Shown here piece after piece: positions 38,368 through 47,871 of a stretch of DNA of 64,000 nucleotides. A program made the translations under genes and the position numbers. Position 1 is the stretch's first letter; each line of letters starts with the position of its first letter. The notes beneath the pieces were generated by a model that had not been told where the DNA came from, did no database searches, and saw only the letters and a list, made by a program, of their open reading frames with translations. Source of the stretch: Pseudomonas viridiflava (GTDB lineage Bacteria > Pseudomonadota > Gammaproteobacteria > Pseudomonadales > Pseudomonadaceae); assembly GCF_900602065.1 (NCBI RefSeq), contig NZ_UWFN01000116.1:372001-436000 (forward strand). Direction: 5' to 3'.

Positions 38368-39153
38368 TTACAATGAAAAATTCAGCACCTTGCCAAAGTA
38401 TCTGGCGGACAACTCGTGGCCTGCCCCCAGGATATCGAAAGGCTGACACATGGCACCGGTAGAGATGATTTCCCCGGCCTTCAACGTGATTCCGTACTCC
38501 GCAGCATGTTGATAAAGCGCGGTCAGAGAGTTCAGAGGATTTGTCGCCGTGTCATCAAACAGCCCCTTGGCTCTGGGTTCGCCATCCAGATACACGACAA
38601 CGGTTTCGGCCAACTCACGCAGTGCGTTTTCATCCAGTCCTGCGCAGACTGATTCGCCGATCACCAGCGCCTCAAAACCTACGTTGTCCGCGACAAAGCT
38701 CGGCCAGCCGACTGCCTTGCGGTCAGTAAACCGTGAGCGCACCACTTCGAAAGTGACGCAGGTTGAGCGAATGTCCTGAGGCTCGATTTTCCTGCCTGCC
38801 AGCGGTGGTAAATCACGGGCCAGGATAAATGCGATTTCGCATTCGATGGTGACCTGAGTGGGCGCAGGCATTTGCAGATGCACCCCACTGCGATGACAGC
38901 GGTCTTGCTCCAACTGCCCCACCAGTGGGCGCGACAGGTTACCGGTGCGCATCGCCGCCGGGCTGCCGACACCAAGTTTCCAGCCTGCCCGCGACCCTCC
39001 GGCGGCCTTGAACAGCTGGTTCTGCGCGGCATAGCCCTGTTCAAGCGTCGCGGGCCTTAGCGCCGCGGGCAACTCAGGTAGCAATTCACCGCTGCGCCAG
39101 GCTTTCAGCAGGACCGAGGCGGTAGCCGATGGGTCGAAAGAAGTACTTTGCAT
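38368..39153 (-). CDS. 2-keto-4-pentenoate hydratase family protein
   Basis: 261 residues of the fumarylacetoacetate-hydrolase fold. IECEIAFIL carries the metal-binding Glu pair near residues 104-106, and the closing GAGHELSARYFGKV segment is typical of hydratases such as MhpD/XylJ. It probably adds water to a 2-hydroxy-dienoate. There are no neighbouring catabolic genes, so the pathway is unknown. The ribosome site is weak (GGACTGACT before ATG 39153). Confidence 0.82.
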   Translation of the reverse strand: MQSTSFDPSATASVLLKAWRSGELLPELPAALRPATLEQGYAAQNQLFKAAGGSRAGWKLGVGSPAAMRTGNLSRPLVGQLEQDRCHRSGVHLQMPAPTQVTIECEIAFILARDLPPLAGRKIEPQDIRSTCVTFEVVRSRFTDRKAVGWPSFVADNVGFEALVIGESVCAGLDENALRELAETVVVYLDGEPRAKGLFDDTATNPLNSLTALYQHAAEYGITLKAGEIISTGAMCQPFDILGAGHELSARYFGKVLNFSL

Positions 39154-39599
39154 AGTCAGTCCAGTAGTTGATCGTGGATATCCTTGTCGCTATCACGATG
39201 GCCCGCAACGACGCCTCATTGATGCGTGCAGCATAAAGCAGGTCACAGCGATGTGCTGCAACTCGGGATTCAAACGCAAAACATCAGCGCCCTTGCCTGA
39301 GGGATATGACAGATAGAAACCTTGAGTTTCCTCCTTGTGCAGGCTCCGCGAGCAAATCAATAGCCTCAGGTACCGCACTGTTTCTTCTATTGCCAAAGTG
39401 CCGACTGAAAAGACACAAAGCCGCAATGCAGCTGACAAGAAAATGCAGAACAGCTACGCCATCCCCTCTGGCACGCTATCCCCAGAGCAAAACATTATTT
39501 TGTGTAAAAATTGACGACAACGGCATTTAGCCATTACTGTTGCCGCCTGCTGAAGCGTCTTCATCAGCCAATGGATTGAATTACAAGGGAATGTTCAGC
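39154..39599. other. Intergenic region upstream of the srf operon
   Basis: About 446 bases. Reverse 39193-39438 and forward 39306-39530 frames overlap; neither has a good start. The part at 39480-39530 is AT-rich (AACATTATTTTGTGT) and is the best candidate for the operon's promoter. No operator was identified. Confidence 0.4.
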
Positions 39600-40988
39600 A
39601 TGCACGGTGCGCTGCTTCGTACGGGCAAAAGTGACGATTTCATTGCCGTGGGAGAAACAGGGCAACCTGTTTACAAGGCTGCGCTGCAACTCATCGCAGC
39701 GCTGACCCGTAAATCGCCTGCATTGGCTCTGTTCCTCGCTGTGCCAAAAAGCAATGAACAAGGCAGCGTCATTGACTGGTATAGCCCGGTTCAGGGTGAC
39801 GTTGTACCTTGGAGTTCTGCCACAGAAGCAGAGACCGAAGAAGCCCGCTCGCAACTGATTCATTTCAAAAACACCATCGCGGACATGAGTCTGGCACTGG
39901 TGCAAGCCGGTAACAAAGGCGGCCAAAGCGATCAGGTTATTTTCGGAAAACTTCTGGGCCTCGTGCCTCATGCACCCTCTGAGAACTATCTGTACCTGGT
40001 CCAGGCCAAGCGTACCAACGCCCAAGGTGAGATTGAGCATTACACGCAGCCGGTGTTGAGTTTCTGGGGCTTTGTGCAGCACGAAGGCGATCGCCATCGC
40101 GACCCGCTGTATTTCCTGACCCCCGCGCCGATTGTCGCCCCGCCCGCAACGCTGACGGCACCCGCGTCTGTTACCGCGCCTGAAACCCCGATATCTCTGA
40201 CTAAGAACGTGCGTCCCTGGTGGCGCCGTTTCTGGTGGCTATGGCCATTGTTGCTGTTACTACTGGCCCTGCTGCTATTTGGCCTGCTACGCGGCTGTAT
40301 ACCGACGGTCACGCTGCCGGTGGGAAGCGTGTCCCTGCCTGCCACGACCACGACCACGACCATAGACACTTCGAACCTCAACAACCCGTCCGGAAACGTT
40401 GTACCTGGCGGCGCAACATTGCCTGCCAGCGAAATACCGGCGAACGGCCAACTGCCTTCCCTCCCGGCTACGGAGCCCGCTACCACGACGCCAGAGCCGA
40501 AGACAGAACCTGTACCAGAGGCCGGCGAACCACAACCCGCCGAGCCACCTGCACCGGAGCCAGCTTCGCCGCCAACCACGGCCGCCGAGCCTGCGCAATC
40601 CAGCGCTCCAGTTGCTCCCGGTACACCGCTGAGCATTCCACCGGATATCGCTGAAGGCCCCGCTGATTTTCTCAACGGCAATTACCGTGCGGGCGCGGGA
40701 ATCATGGACGCTAAAACCTCCAAGCCATTACGCCTGGAATACGCATTCGAGAAAGGCCAGGGCAACGTCACTATCCGCCGCCCGGATGGCGTGTCCTGCA
40801 CAGGTGCAGTCAATGCTGCGATGAATGCCGGCAACCTGGGCATACACAGCCAGGATCAAGCCAGTTGCACCGACGGTAGCCGTTATGACATGCCTCAAGT
40901 GTCCTGCAAGCCAGGCGCCCAAAGCATCGCTGATTGCCAAGGTAACTATGGCAACACCCAATTCCCCATGTCCATGCGGCGCGAATAA
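39600..40988 (+). CDS. srfA: SrfA-like membrane protein
   Basis: 462 residues. A cytoplasmic domain of about 200 residues is followed by one transmembrane helix (about 211-230, preceded by RPWWRR, so N-in). A low-complexity Pro/Ala/Thr linker (about 240-360) follows, then a periplasmic domain of about 90 residues with four Cys. ATG 39600 has AAGGGA nine bases upstream; a TTG frame at 39540 is the alternative. It is first of eleven packed genes, 11 bases before srfB. The Srf names come from Salmonella, where SsrB controls srfABC; the biochemical role is unknown. The name is by position and general resemblance. Confidence 0.72.
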   Translation: MHGALLRTGKSDDFIAVGETGQPVYKAALQLIAALTRKSPALALFLAVPKSNEQGSVIDWYSPVQGDVVPWSSATEAETEEARSQLIHFKNTIADMSLALVQAGNKGGQSDQVIFGKLLGLVPHAPSENYLYLVQAKRTNAQGEIEHYTQPVLSFWGFVQHEGDRHRDPLYFLTPAPIVAPPATLTAPASVTAPETPISLTKNVRPWWRRFWWLWPLLLLLLALLLFGLLRGCIPTVTLPVGSVSLPATTTTTTIDTSNLNNPSGNVVPGGATLPASEIPANGQLPSLPATEPATTTPEPKTEPVPEAGEPQPAEPPAPEPASPPTTAAEPAQSSAPVAPGTPLSIPPDIAEGPADFLNGNYRAGAGIMDAKTSKPLRLEYAFEKGQGNVTIRRPDGVSCTGAVNAAMNAGNLGIHSQDQASCTDGSRYDMPQVSCKPGAQSIADCQGNYGNTQFPMSMRRE

Positions 40989-40999
40989 AGGCTGGACCC

Positions 41000-43900
41000 A
41001 TGCTGCCAGAACTCACGCAATTCGAAGATACCGTTCACCTGATCAATGACAGTGGACTCCAGTTCATGGATTTCGCCGTCAAGCTTGATTTGCGTAACGA
41101 ACCCGCCGGGCGCTTTGCCAAGATGGGCAATACGCTCATCGCCCGTCTGTTGCAGAATCAGGAAACCAAACAATATTTCCACTTGGGCCCGGTCGGCACT
41201 GCCAACCAGTCTGGCGAGCGGCTGATTCAGTCGCAGACTCAGGAACGGCTGATCAGCGAAGTCGATGACGAAGACCTGACGCTGAGCATGCAGGCGAGCC
41301 TCAAGCTGCTGGACGGCCTATGGCTGCCCGCGCCATTCTTTCGCTTCCTGCCGCCCGAGCGCTATGACGAAGGCCCGACCAACTGGGCGCGAGTTCGCCT
41401 GATTGAACTCGAACAGCCGGATATTGATGGCAATACCCACCGCCTTACACTGGTGTTCGACACACGCTCGATGGCGTCGGCAGCAGGCATGCAATACCTG
41501 GCTCCTACACGTGATGACATCAATGCGGGCTCGTCTTTCCGCCTGGCCTGTCACGCACGCCAGAGCCGCTGGTTCCTGGACCAGAAATGGGTGCAGGACT
41601 GGCTGACGGAAATCTATCGTGAAGGCAACAAGCATCGCCCCAGCGAAGACATTGATGAAGAGCTGGTTGAGCAGCGCCACATCGGCCACTACCTGAACTT
41701 GCTGAGCCTGCTGGCCAAACCGATTCCGGAACAGCGCAGCAGCGAGCCAGCACGTATTGAAGTGCCTGAAATCAAGCTGACCGCCAACGGTGTGGACTCC
41801 ATTGATCCGCCGATCCCGGTGGACTTGGTACTGGACGTTGGCAACTCACGCACCTGCGGTATTTTGATCGAAAACCACGGGCAATCCGGCGATGGGATGA
41901 AGCACAACTACATCCTGCAAATCCGCGATCTCGTGCGCCCAGAGCGGGTTTACAATCAGCCGTTTGAAAGCCGCATCGAGTTCGCGCAGGCATCGTTCGG
42001 CAAAGAAAACTTCTCGGTCCAGAGCGGTCGTCATGACGCCTTCCAGTGGCCGACGATTGCCCGGGTTGGCGTCGAAGCCGGGCGCCTGTCTGGCCGGCGT
42101 CGTGGCACCGAAGGCTCCACAGGATTGTCGAGTCCCAAGCGCTATCTTTGGGATGAAAACGCTTACACCCACGGTTGGCGTTTTAACAATTCCTATGTGC
42201 AGACCGACAGCGAGCCAAAGGCAACCGCTGCGCCGTTTTCGCACAAAATCACCAAGCTCGGTCAGGCGTTCTACAAGCTCAAGAACGAAGATGACCGCCT
42301 GCCTGCGTTTTCTCCGCAATATTCGCGCAGCTCGCTGATGACCTTCATGCTTGCCGAGGTGTTGACGCAAACGCTTTCGCAAATCAACAGCCCGGCGCAA
42401 CGTACTCGCATGGGACACACCCAGCGGCCACGCCAGTTGTCCAGCATCACCCTGACCGTGCCCCCGGGCATGCCGCAAGTTGAACGCAGCCTTCTCAATG
42501 ATCGCTTGCTGCAAGCTCTGGCGTTGGTCTGGAAATGCATGGGCTGGCACGACGGCGACCTCGACCCAAGCAAAGCCAAGGGCCTTAACTCGCCGGTGCC
42601 CGCACCCCGTGTGCCCCTGCCGCGAATTAAAGTCGAATGGGACGAAGCCACCTGCGGGCAACTGGTTTATCTGTATACCGAAATTCGTGAGAACTTTGCC
42701 GGCCACGCTCAAGAGTTTTTTGACACATTGGCCCGTCCGGACAAGGCTGACCGCGAGCGTATTACCCTGGCCAGCATCGACATCGGCGGCGGTACGACAG
42801 ACCTGGTAATCACTGATTACTCGCTGGAGCGCGGTGCCGAAAATGCCAGCGGCAGCAACGTATCGATCATCCCTGAACAACGCTTCCGTGACAGCTTCAA
42901 GGTAGCCGGTGACGACATCCTGCTGGACATCATCCAGCGCTTTGTCTTGCCGGGGCTGGAACTGGCGCTGAAAGAGTTTGGCGTGGTTTCGCCCCGCTCG
43001 TTGCTGTCAAAGCTGTGCGGCGATGAAAGTACCAGCGCCCAGGACGCAATCCTGCGCCAGCAACTGAACCTGCAAGTCTTCGTGCCGCTGGGCCTGCGCC
43101 TGCTCAAAGACTACGAAGCCTACGACCCTGAACTGCCAAGCCCGGTGCACCACTACACCTTCGCCGAGTTACTGGAAAAAGACGCCATCAGCGAGCGCAT
43201 CCACGAATACGTCGCGGGCGGCGTACGTCGTATCGATGGCGGACGCGATGGCTTCGACTTGCGCAACGTCACGCTGCGCATTGATCTGCCCGCAATTCAC
43301 CAGGCGTTCCTCAAGGGCCAGATCAACCTGAGCAAGATTCTTGATGCCTTGTGTGAAGTGGTGTTCCAGTACCCTTGCGACGCATTGCTGCTGACGGGAC
43401 GTCCGTCACGCCTGCCGGGCGTCCAAGCCTACATCCGTCGCAAGGTGCCGCTGCCACCGGGACGTATCGTCCCCATGAACGGTTATCGCACCGGCGGCTG
43501 GTACCCGTTCCATCGCAATGGTCAGATCGACGACCCGAAAAGTACTGCCGCCGTCGGGGCGATGCTGTGCCTGCTCAGCGAGCAGCGCAAAGTCTCGAAC
43601 TTTTACTTCAGCGTCGGGCGCCTCAAGCCCTACTCGACCATGCGCCATATCGGCAAACTGGACGAAAACAATCTGGTTATTGACCACGACATGCTTTACA
43701 GCGACGTGATTAAAACCGACGCGAAAGGCAACGAATTCCTGCAACTGCACGAACCACAACTGGACGGCCCGCAACTGCGGGTACTGGGCAAGACCCGTCT
43801 TGGCTACCGCCAGTTGAACGCCGAGCGCTGGGTTGCGGCGCCGTTGTATCTGATTGAGCTCACCGAGCGCGGTACGCGCAAACTCGTCGGTAAACCAACC

Positions 43901-44137
43901 ACTGACGGCAAGGAAGCCTGCCTCTTATTGCGTTTTCGCGTAGAGAACGCCGATGCAGACCGCGGCGACGCCGAGATCATCGCCGAGACGCTGGTCATTG
44001 ATGACAACATCGCCAGCAACGTTCAGGACCAATCCTTCGACCGCAAAGACGTGAGGCTGCAGCTCTACACCATGTTGAGTGCTGAAGGCGGTGCCTCCAA
44101 CTATTGGCTCGACAGCGGGAGCGTGAGTCCGAAATGA
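41000..44137 (+). CDS. srfB: SrfB, Hsp70/actin-fold ATPase
   Basis: 1045 residues, cytosolic. The actin-superfamily pattern is visible: phosphate loop 1 DVGNSRT at 279-285, phosphate loop 2 DIGGGTTD at 594-601, and an adenosine-type motif TGRPSRLPGV at 799-808. Between them lies a long insert. The amino-terminal about 270 residues are family specific. ATP binding is therefore likely; hydrolysis is probable but not proven. Salmonella SrfB is the named relative. It follows srfA by 11 bases and overlaps srfC by four (ATGA), so the two are translationally coupled. Confidence 0.9.
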   Translation: MLPELTQFEDTVHLINDSGLQFMDFAVKLDLRNEPAGRFAKMGNTLIARLLQNQETKQYFHLGPVGTANQSGERLIQSQTQERLISEVDDEDLTLSMQASLKLLDGLWLPAPFFRFLPPERYDEGPTNWARVRLIELEQPDIDGNTHRLTLVFDTRSMASAAGMQYLAPTRDDINAGSSFRLACHARQSRWFLDQKWVQDWLTEIYREGNKHRPSEDIDEELVEQRHIGHYLNLLSLLAKPIPEQRSSEPARIEVPEIKLTANGVDSIDPPIPVDLVLDVGNSRTCGILIENHGQSGDGMKHNYILQIRDLVRPERVYNQPFESRIEFAQASFGKENFSVQSGRHDAFQWPTIARVGVEAGRLSGRRRGTEGSTGLSSPKRYLWDENAYTHGWRFNNSYVQTDSEPKATAAPFSHKITKLGQAFYKLKNEDDRLPAFSPQYSRSSLMTFMLAEVLTQTLSQINSPAQRTRMGHTQRPRQLSSITLTVPPGMPQVERSLLNDRLLQALALVWKCMGWHDGDLDPSKAKGLNSPVPAPRVPLPRIKVEWDEATCGQLVYLYTEIRENFAGHAQEFFDTLARPDKADRERITLASIDIGGGTTDLVITDYSLERGAENASGSNVSIIPEQRFRDSFKVAGDDILLDIIQRFVLPGLELALKEFGVVSPRSLLSKLCGDESTSAQDAILRQQLNLQVFVPLGLRLLKDYEAYDPELPSPVHHYTFAELLEKDAISERIHEYVAGGVRRIDGGRDGFDLRNVTLRIDLPAIHQAFLKGQINLSKILDALCEVVFQYPCDALLLTGRPSRLPGVQAYIRRKVPLPPGRIVPMNGYRTGGWYPFHRNGQIDDPKSTAAVGAMLCLLSEQRKVSNFYFSVGRLKPYSTMRHIGKLDENNLVIDHDMLYSDVIKTDAKGNEFLQLHEPQLDGPQLRVLGKTRLGYRQLNAERWVAAPLYLIELTERGTRKLVGKPTTDGKEACLLLRFRVENADADRGDAEIIAETLVIDDNIASNVQDQSFDRKDVRLQLYTMLSAEGGASNYWLDSGSVSPK

Positions 44138-46836
44138 CTACTCTGAGCACTGAACAGATGCAACTCGCCCACGCCTGGACCTCTGTCCATAAAGGCGCAG
44201 GTCTGGCCCTGGACTGGGTGGCCGAAGTGGCCGAGAACAGCGAAGAAGTAGCGACCAAGGCTCACGCCTTGAACCGCGATTTGTATCGCGCTCGCAACCT
44301 GGCGCGCAGCCTTGGGCGTGTGTCTACCACCCCTATGGGCATTGGTTTTTTCGGCTTGTCCCAGGCGGGTAAGAGCTACCTGATTTCGGCATTGGCCGCA
44401 GACGGCAAAGGCCAGTTACTGACTCAGTTCGGGCCTCAGCAACTGGATTTCATCAAACACATCAACCCGGTCGGCGGCGGTAAAGAAGCCACCGGGCTGG
44501 TCACCCGCTTCACCCGTCGTGCACTGCCGAGTACGGATCCACTGTTCCCGGTGGAACTGCGCTTGTTCCGGGAAGTGGAGATTGCGATTGTCCTCGCCAA
44601 CGCATGGTTCGAAGACTTCGACCATCAAAAGCTCAATAGCCAGATCACTGATGCGCAGATAGACGCGGTGCTGCACCGCCTTGAAGAAAACGCAACAGCC
44701 CCTCCGTCGCCCGGCGTAGGCAGCGACGACGTGGTCCTGCTGTGGGACTACCTGGAGCATAACTACCCCAACGCCGTTCGGCCGTTGAGCGCGCGGTATT
44801 GGCCACAGGTGATCAAGCTGGCTCCGCGACTTTCGATTCGCGAACGCGCCCAGTTGTTCTCCTTGCTGTGGGGCGGTGTCGGCAAAATGACCGAAACCTA
44901 CGAGCAACTGGCGACTGCCCTGCACCGCCTTGGTCTGGCGGAAACGGTTTACGCACCGCTCAGCTCGCTGGTCAGTGAGCGCGACGGACAGATGATCCAG
45001 ACCAACAGCATCATCAACGTCGATATCCTCAGCCGTCTGGGCGGCATTGGCGACAGCCCGCTGGAAGTCCGCCCGTTCGTTGACGGCAGCTTGCGGCCCG
45101 CTGTCTCAGTGGGCAGAGCAGAACTGGCGGCATTGACCAACGAGCTGATTTTTCGACTGGACAACGAACCGGCCAACGCCATCGTCAATAGCGTCGACCT
45201 GCTGGACTTCCCGGGCTACCGCAGCCGCCAGAAGCTAATGAGCATCGATGAAGCCAGTGAGGTGGACAGCAACGGCGCCACTAATAACCCGGTCGCCAAA
45301 CTGTTGCTGCGCGGCAAAGTGGCTTACCTGTTCGAACGCTACACCAACGAACAGGAAATGAATGCGCTGGTGATGTGCACCAGCACCTTCAAGCAGAGCG
45401 AAGTGGTCAGCGTTGGCCCAGTACTCAAGAGCTGGATTGACAAGACCCAGGGCACCAGTGCCCAGCAACGGGATGCACGGGCCAGCGGTCTGATCTGGGC
45501 CCTGACCATGTGCGACGGCTTTATCGGCGGCGCGCTCAACGGTGAGATCGTGCAGTTCCCTGAAGCCTGCGACAACATGCTCAAACTGACCATGATCGAG
45601 CGCTTCGGTAACGAAGAGTGGATGAAGCAATGGGGCAGCACTCCGTTCAGAAACACTTATCTGGTGCGCAAGCCACGCTTTAAGACAACCTTCCTCGACC
45701 TGGAATCTAACGGCGAAGAACTACGCTTCAACGAGTTCTACGACGACGCCTTGCAAGCTCTGCAAACCGCATTCAGCAGCAGCGAATTGGTCAAGCGCCA
45801 TGTCGCTGATCCGCAGGATGCCTGGCAAGCGATGCTCAAACTCAACGATGGCGGCATGAGCCGCTTCAGCAGTGCCTTCACGCCCGTTGCCAATATCGAC
45901 TTCAAGCTGCAGCGCATCGAAGAACAACTCGATGAGTTAATGGTGCAGCTGCTACCGCGACTCGAGCAGTACTACGAAGCCGGTGGCGAAGACGAGCGCG
46001 CCAAGAAGAAAGTCATTGCCAACCTGATCGTCAAACCGTTTGCCACGACCAAGCATGGCAAATACGTGCTCGGCGAACTGCTCGCTTACATGGCTATACC
46101 TGAAGATCAACTGCGCGACCTTTACCTGAGCGGCGACTTCGACAGCCCTTCCGTTGAAAGCAGCGAAGCTGTGCAGAACGTTAGCGAGCCGGAAATTGAA
46201 TACGACATTTTCGGAGAAGCCATTGTTCAGGCAGCTCAGTCAGAAGCGACCGTGACTGCAGCAGTGACCGCACCGCAATATCAAAGCCACGAACATCGGT
46301 TCGCACGAGCTGCATTCGATTTGTGGGCAACTCATCTGCGCAACCTGAGCCGTCGCCAGCATCTGCTTGAGCTGCTTGAGCTGCCTGCTGAAGCCATCGC
46401 CCTGCTGGTGAAGGAACTGGTGATCTGCGCCGAGCGTCTGGACCTGCCATCCCAGCTCAGCGCAGCCTTGCTCAAGCGTGCCCAGAGCGGTGTGCGCAGA
46501 GAGAATCTGGTGCAGCGCCAAGTACTGACAACGCAACTGCTGCTCAACGACTTCGCCGCCTGGTTTGGCCATACTGCCGACCCTGCCGAGCAGCGTCCTA
46601 AAGGATTGCTCGGTGCAAAACAGCCACTGTTCGCTTTCTATCAACAGGAAATGCCAGGTCGCTTCCCGCTTCTGGCAGCGCAGGCCGACGACCAGAGCGT
46701 GATCTTCGCTGACGACTGGATCTCCGGCATCGCCATCCATACCCAGAACAACGTTGGCCATCGCAAGGGCAAAGAAATCACGCCCGAGCAAAATGAGGCC
46801 ATGGGCCGCGCCATCCAGGCCTTCAAAGCGAGATAA
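44134..46836 (+). CDS. srfC: SrfC, dynamin-like GTPase
   Basis: 900 residues from ATG 44134, which overlaps the srfB stop. The P-loop is GLSQAGKS at 74-81, after a helical amino-terminal region. A G3 motif DFPG occurs near 358. A long helical stalk-like carboxy-terminal half follows with no transmembrane helix. The size and order recall bacterial dynamin-like and GTP-binding stalk proteins, which can reshape membranes. The named family is virulence factor SrfC. The ribosome site GTGAG lies seven bases before the start. GTPase class is read from motifs; membrane activity is inferred. Confidence 0.85.
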   Translation: MTTLSTEQMQLAHAWTSVHKGAGLALDWVAEVAENSEEVATKAHALNRDLYRARNLARSLGRVSTTPMGIGFFGLSQAGKSYLISALAADGKGQLLTQFGPQQLDFIKHINPVGGGKEATGLVTRFTRRALPSTDPLFPVELRLFREVEIAIVLANAWFEDFDHQKLNSQITDAQIDAVLHRLEENATAPPSPGVGSDDVVLLWDYLEHNYPNAVRPLSARYWPQVIKLAPRLSIRERAQLFSLLWGGVGKMTETYEQLATALHRLGLAETVYAPLSSLVSERDGQMIQTNSIINVDILSRLGGIGDSPLEVRPFVDGSLRPAVSVGRAELAALTNELIFRLDNEPANAIVNSVDLLDFPGYRSRQKLMSIDEASEVDSNGATNNPVAKLLLRGKVAYLFERYTNEQEMNALVMCTSTFKQSEVVSVGPVLKSWIDKTQGTSAQQRDARASGLIWALTMCDGFIGGALNGEIVQFPEACDNMLKLTMIERFGNEEWMKQWGSTPFRNTYLVRKPRFKTTFLDLESNGEELRFNEFYDDALQALQTAFSSSELVKRHVADPQDAWQAMLKLNDGGMSRFSSAFTPVANIDFKLQRIEEQLDELMVQLLPRLEQYYEAGGEDERAKKKVIANLIVKPFATTKHGKYVLGELLAYMAIPEDQLRDLYLSGDFDSPSVESSEAVQNVSEPEIEYDIFGEAIVQAAQSEATVTAAVTAPQYQSHEHRFARAAFDLWATHLRNLSRRQHLLELLELPAEAIALLVKELVICAERLDLPSQLSAALLKRAQSGVRRENLVQRQVLTTQLLLNDFAAWFGHTADPAEQRPKGLLGAKQPLFAFYQQEMPGRFPLLAAQADDQSVIFADDWISGIAIHTQNNVGHRKGKEITPEQNEAMGRAIQAFKAR

Positions 46837-46839
46837 TTC

Positions 46840-47871
46840 ATGTCCATCACGATCAAACTCTCTCCACTTGCCAACCCGATACCGGGGCACGGTTTTCTTC
46901 AGGTACGTGGCTGGGAGCATGATGCTGGCAACCTGGAGTTTGCCTTCCAGCGCAATCAGGATGACTACTACCTGCAACACGACCAGCAATGGGGCAATGC
47001 GCCTTGCTGGTTTGCTCAGCATTTCGTGGAAGCCGCCGACGGCGACTCCATCAGCCATCAGGTCGGCCCGGAGATCGTAGATCCGCTGTTGCAGAACTCG
47101 GCTACCGGGGTTTTTAACTTCCGCCTGCGTAGCCCTGATGGCAGTGGCGAAGATGAAAACCCGATGAAACTGATGGAAGGCCTGGCGTTGTCGGGTGCAG
47201 GCAACGCCACCGGACCAGGCGCCGCGCAAACGACAGTTAGCCTTGCTCCAACGCAAACAGCGCCTGAGACAGTGCAGCCCGTCGCTGAGTCCGTGAGCGA
47301 GGCAGCAGTCGAACCTGCAACGTTGGCGGAGCCCGTTGTTGAGCCTGCTCCCGCAGCATCCACGAAACCGGCCAAAAGCCGCACGGCGTTGTTGGCCGTT
47401 GTCATTCTGGCGTTGCTGGCGATTGCCGCTGGCCTGTGGTTCTGGCTCAAGCAACCCGCCGCTCCGGCTCCGGTCGTAGCGGCCACGCCTCCTCCTGTCG
47501 TGGCAGCGCCCGCACCGACAGGTGCTGCGCCGTGCAGCGTTGAAGCATTAAGCACTGAAACCGAATTGAATTTCGTCCAGGGCTGCATCAAGCAATCGCC
47601 GGACAGCGCGGCATTGCTCAAAGTCATAGAACTGGCCAAAGCCAACAAGCAATGCGGCGTCGCGCAAAGGCTGTATGCCAACCGTGCACAAGCGGGCAAT
47701 GTCGACGTTGCCATGGCCTACGCTCGCGAATACGACCCCAAGTATCTGCAAGCCAGTGACTGCTTCAAAACCCCTGACAACGCCACTGCCGCCTACTGGT
47801 ACGAAACCATTCTGGGCTACCAGGCCGACAACGCCGAAGCAGCGCAACGCCTCAAGGAGCTGAAGCCGTGA
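46840..47871 (+). CDS. Single-pass membrane protein with periplasmic helical-repeat domain
   Basis: 343 residues. An amino-terminal domain of about 115 residues (FLQVRGWEHDAGNLEFAF, beta-rich, possibly forkhead-like or SH3-like) lies in the cytosol. A Pro/Ala/Glu-rich linker leads to one helix at 182-203 (KPAKSR before it, so N-in) and, after a second Pro-rich linker, a periplasmic domain of about 120 residues resembling Sel1/TPR units, with three Cys. It sits 3 bases after srfC. It has the same architecture type as SrfA, and the two may pair. Confidence 0.75.
   Translation: MSITIKLSPLANPIPGHGFLQVRGWEHDAGNLEFAFQRNQDDYYLQHDQQWGNAPCWFAQHFVEAADGDSISHQVGPEIVDPLLQNSATGVFNFRLRSPDGSGEDENPMKLMEGLALSGAGNATGPGAAQTTVSLAPTQTAPETVQPVAESVSEAAVEPATLAEPVVEPAPAASTKPAKSRTALLAVVILALLAIAAGLWFWLKQPAAPAPVVAATPPPVVAAPAPTGAAPCSVEALSTETELNFVQGCIKQSPDSAALLKVIELAKANKQCGVAQRLYANRAQAGNVDVAMAYAREYDPKYLQASDCFKTPDNATAAYWYETILGYQADNAEAAQRLKELKP

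Noticed and set aside
39193..39530. Two overlapping short frames upstream of srfA
   Set aside because: Neither has a credible start or domain; more likely leader DNA.
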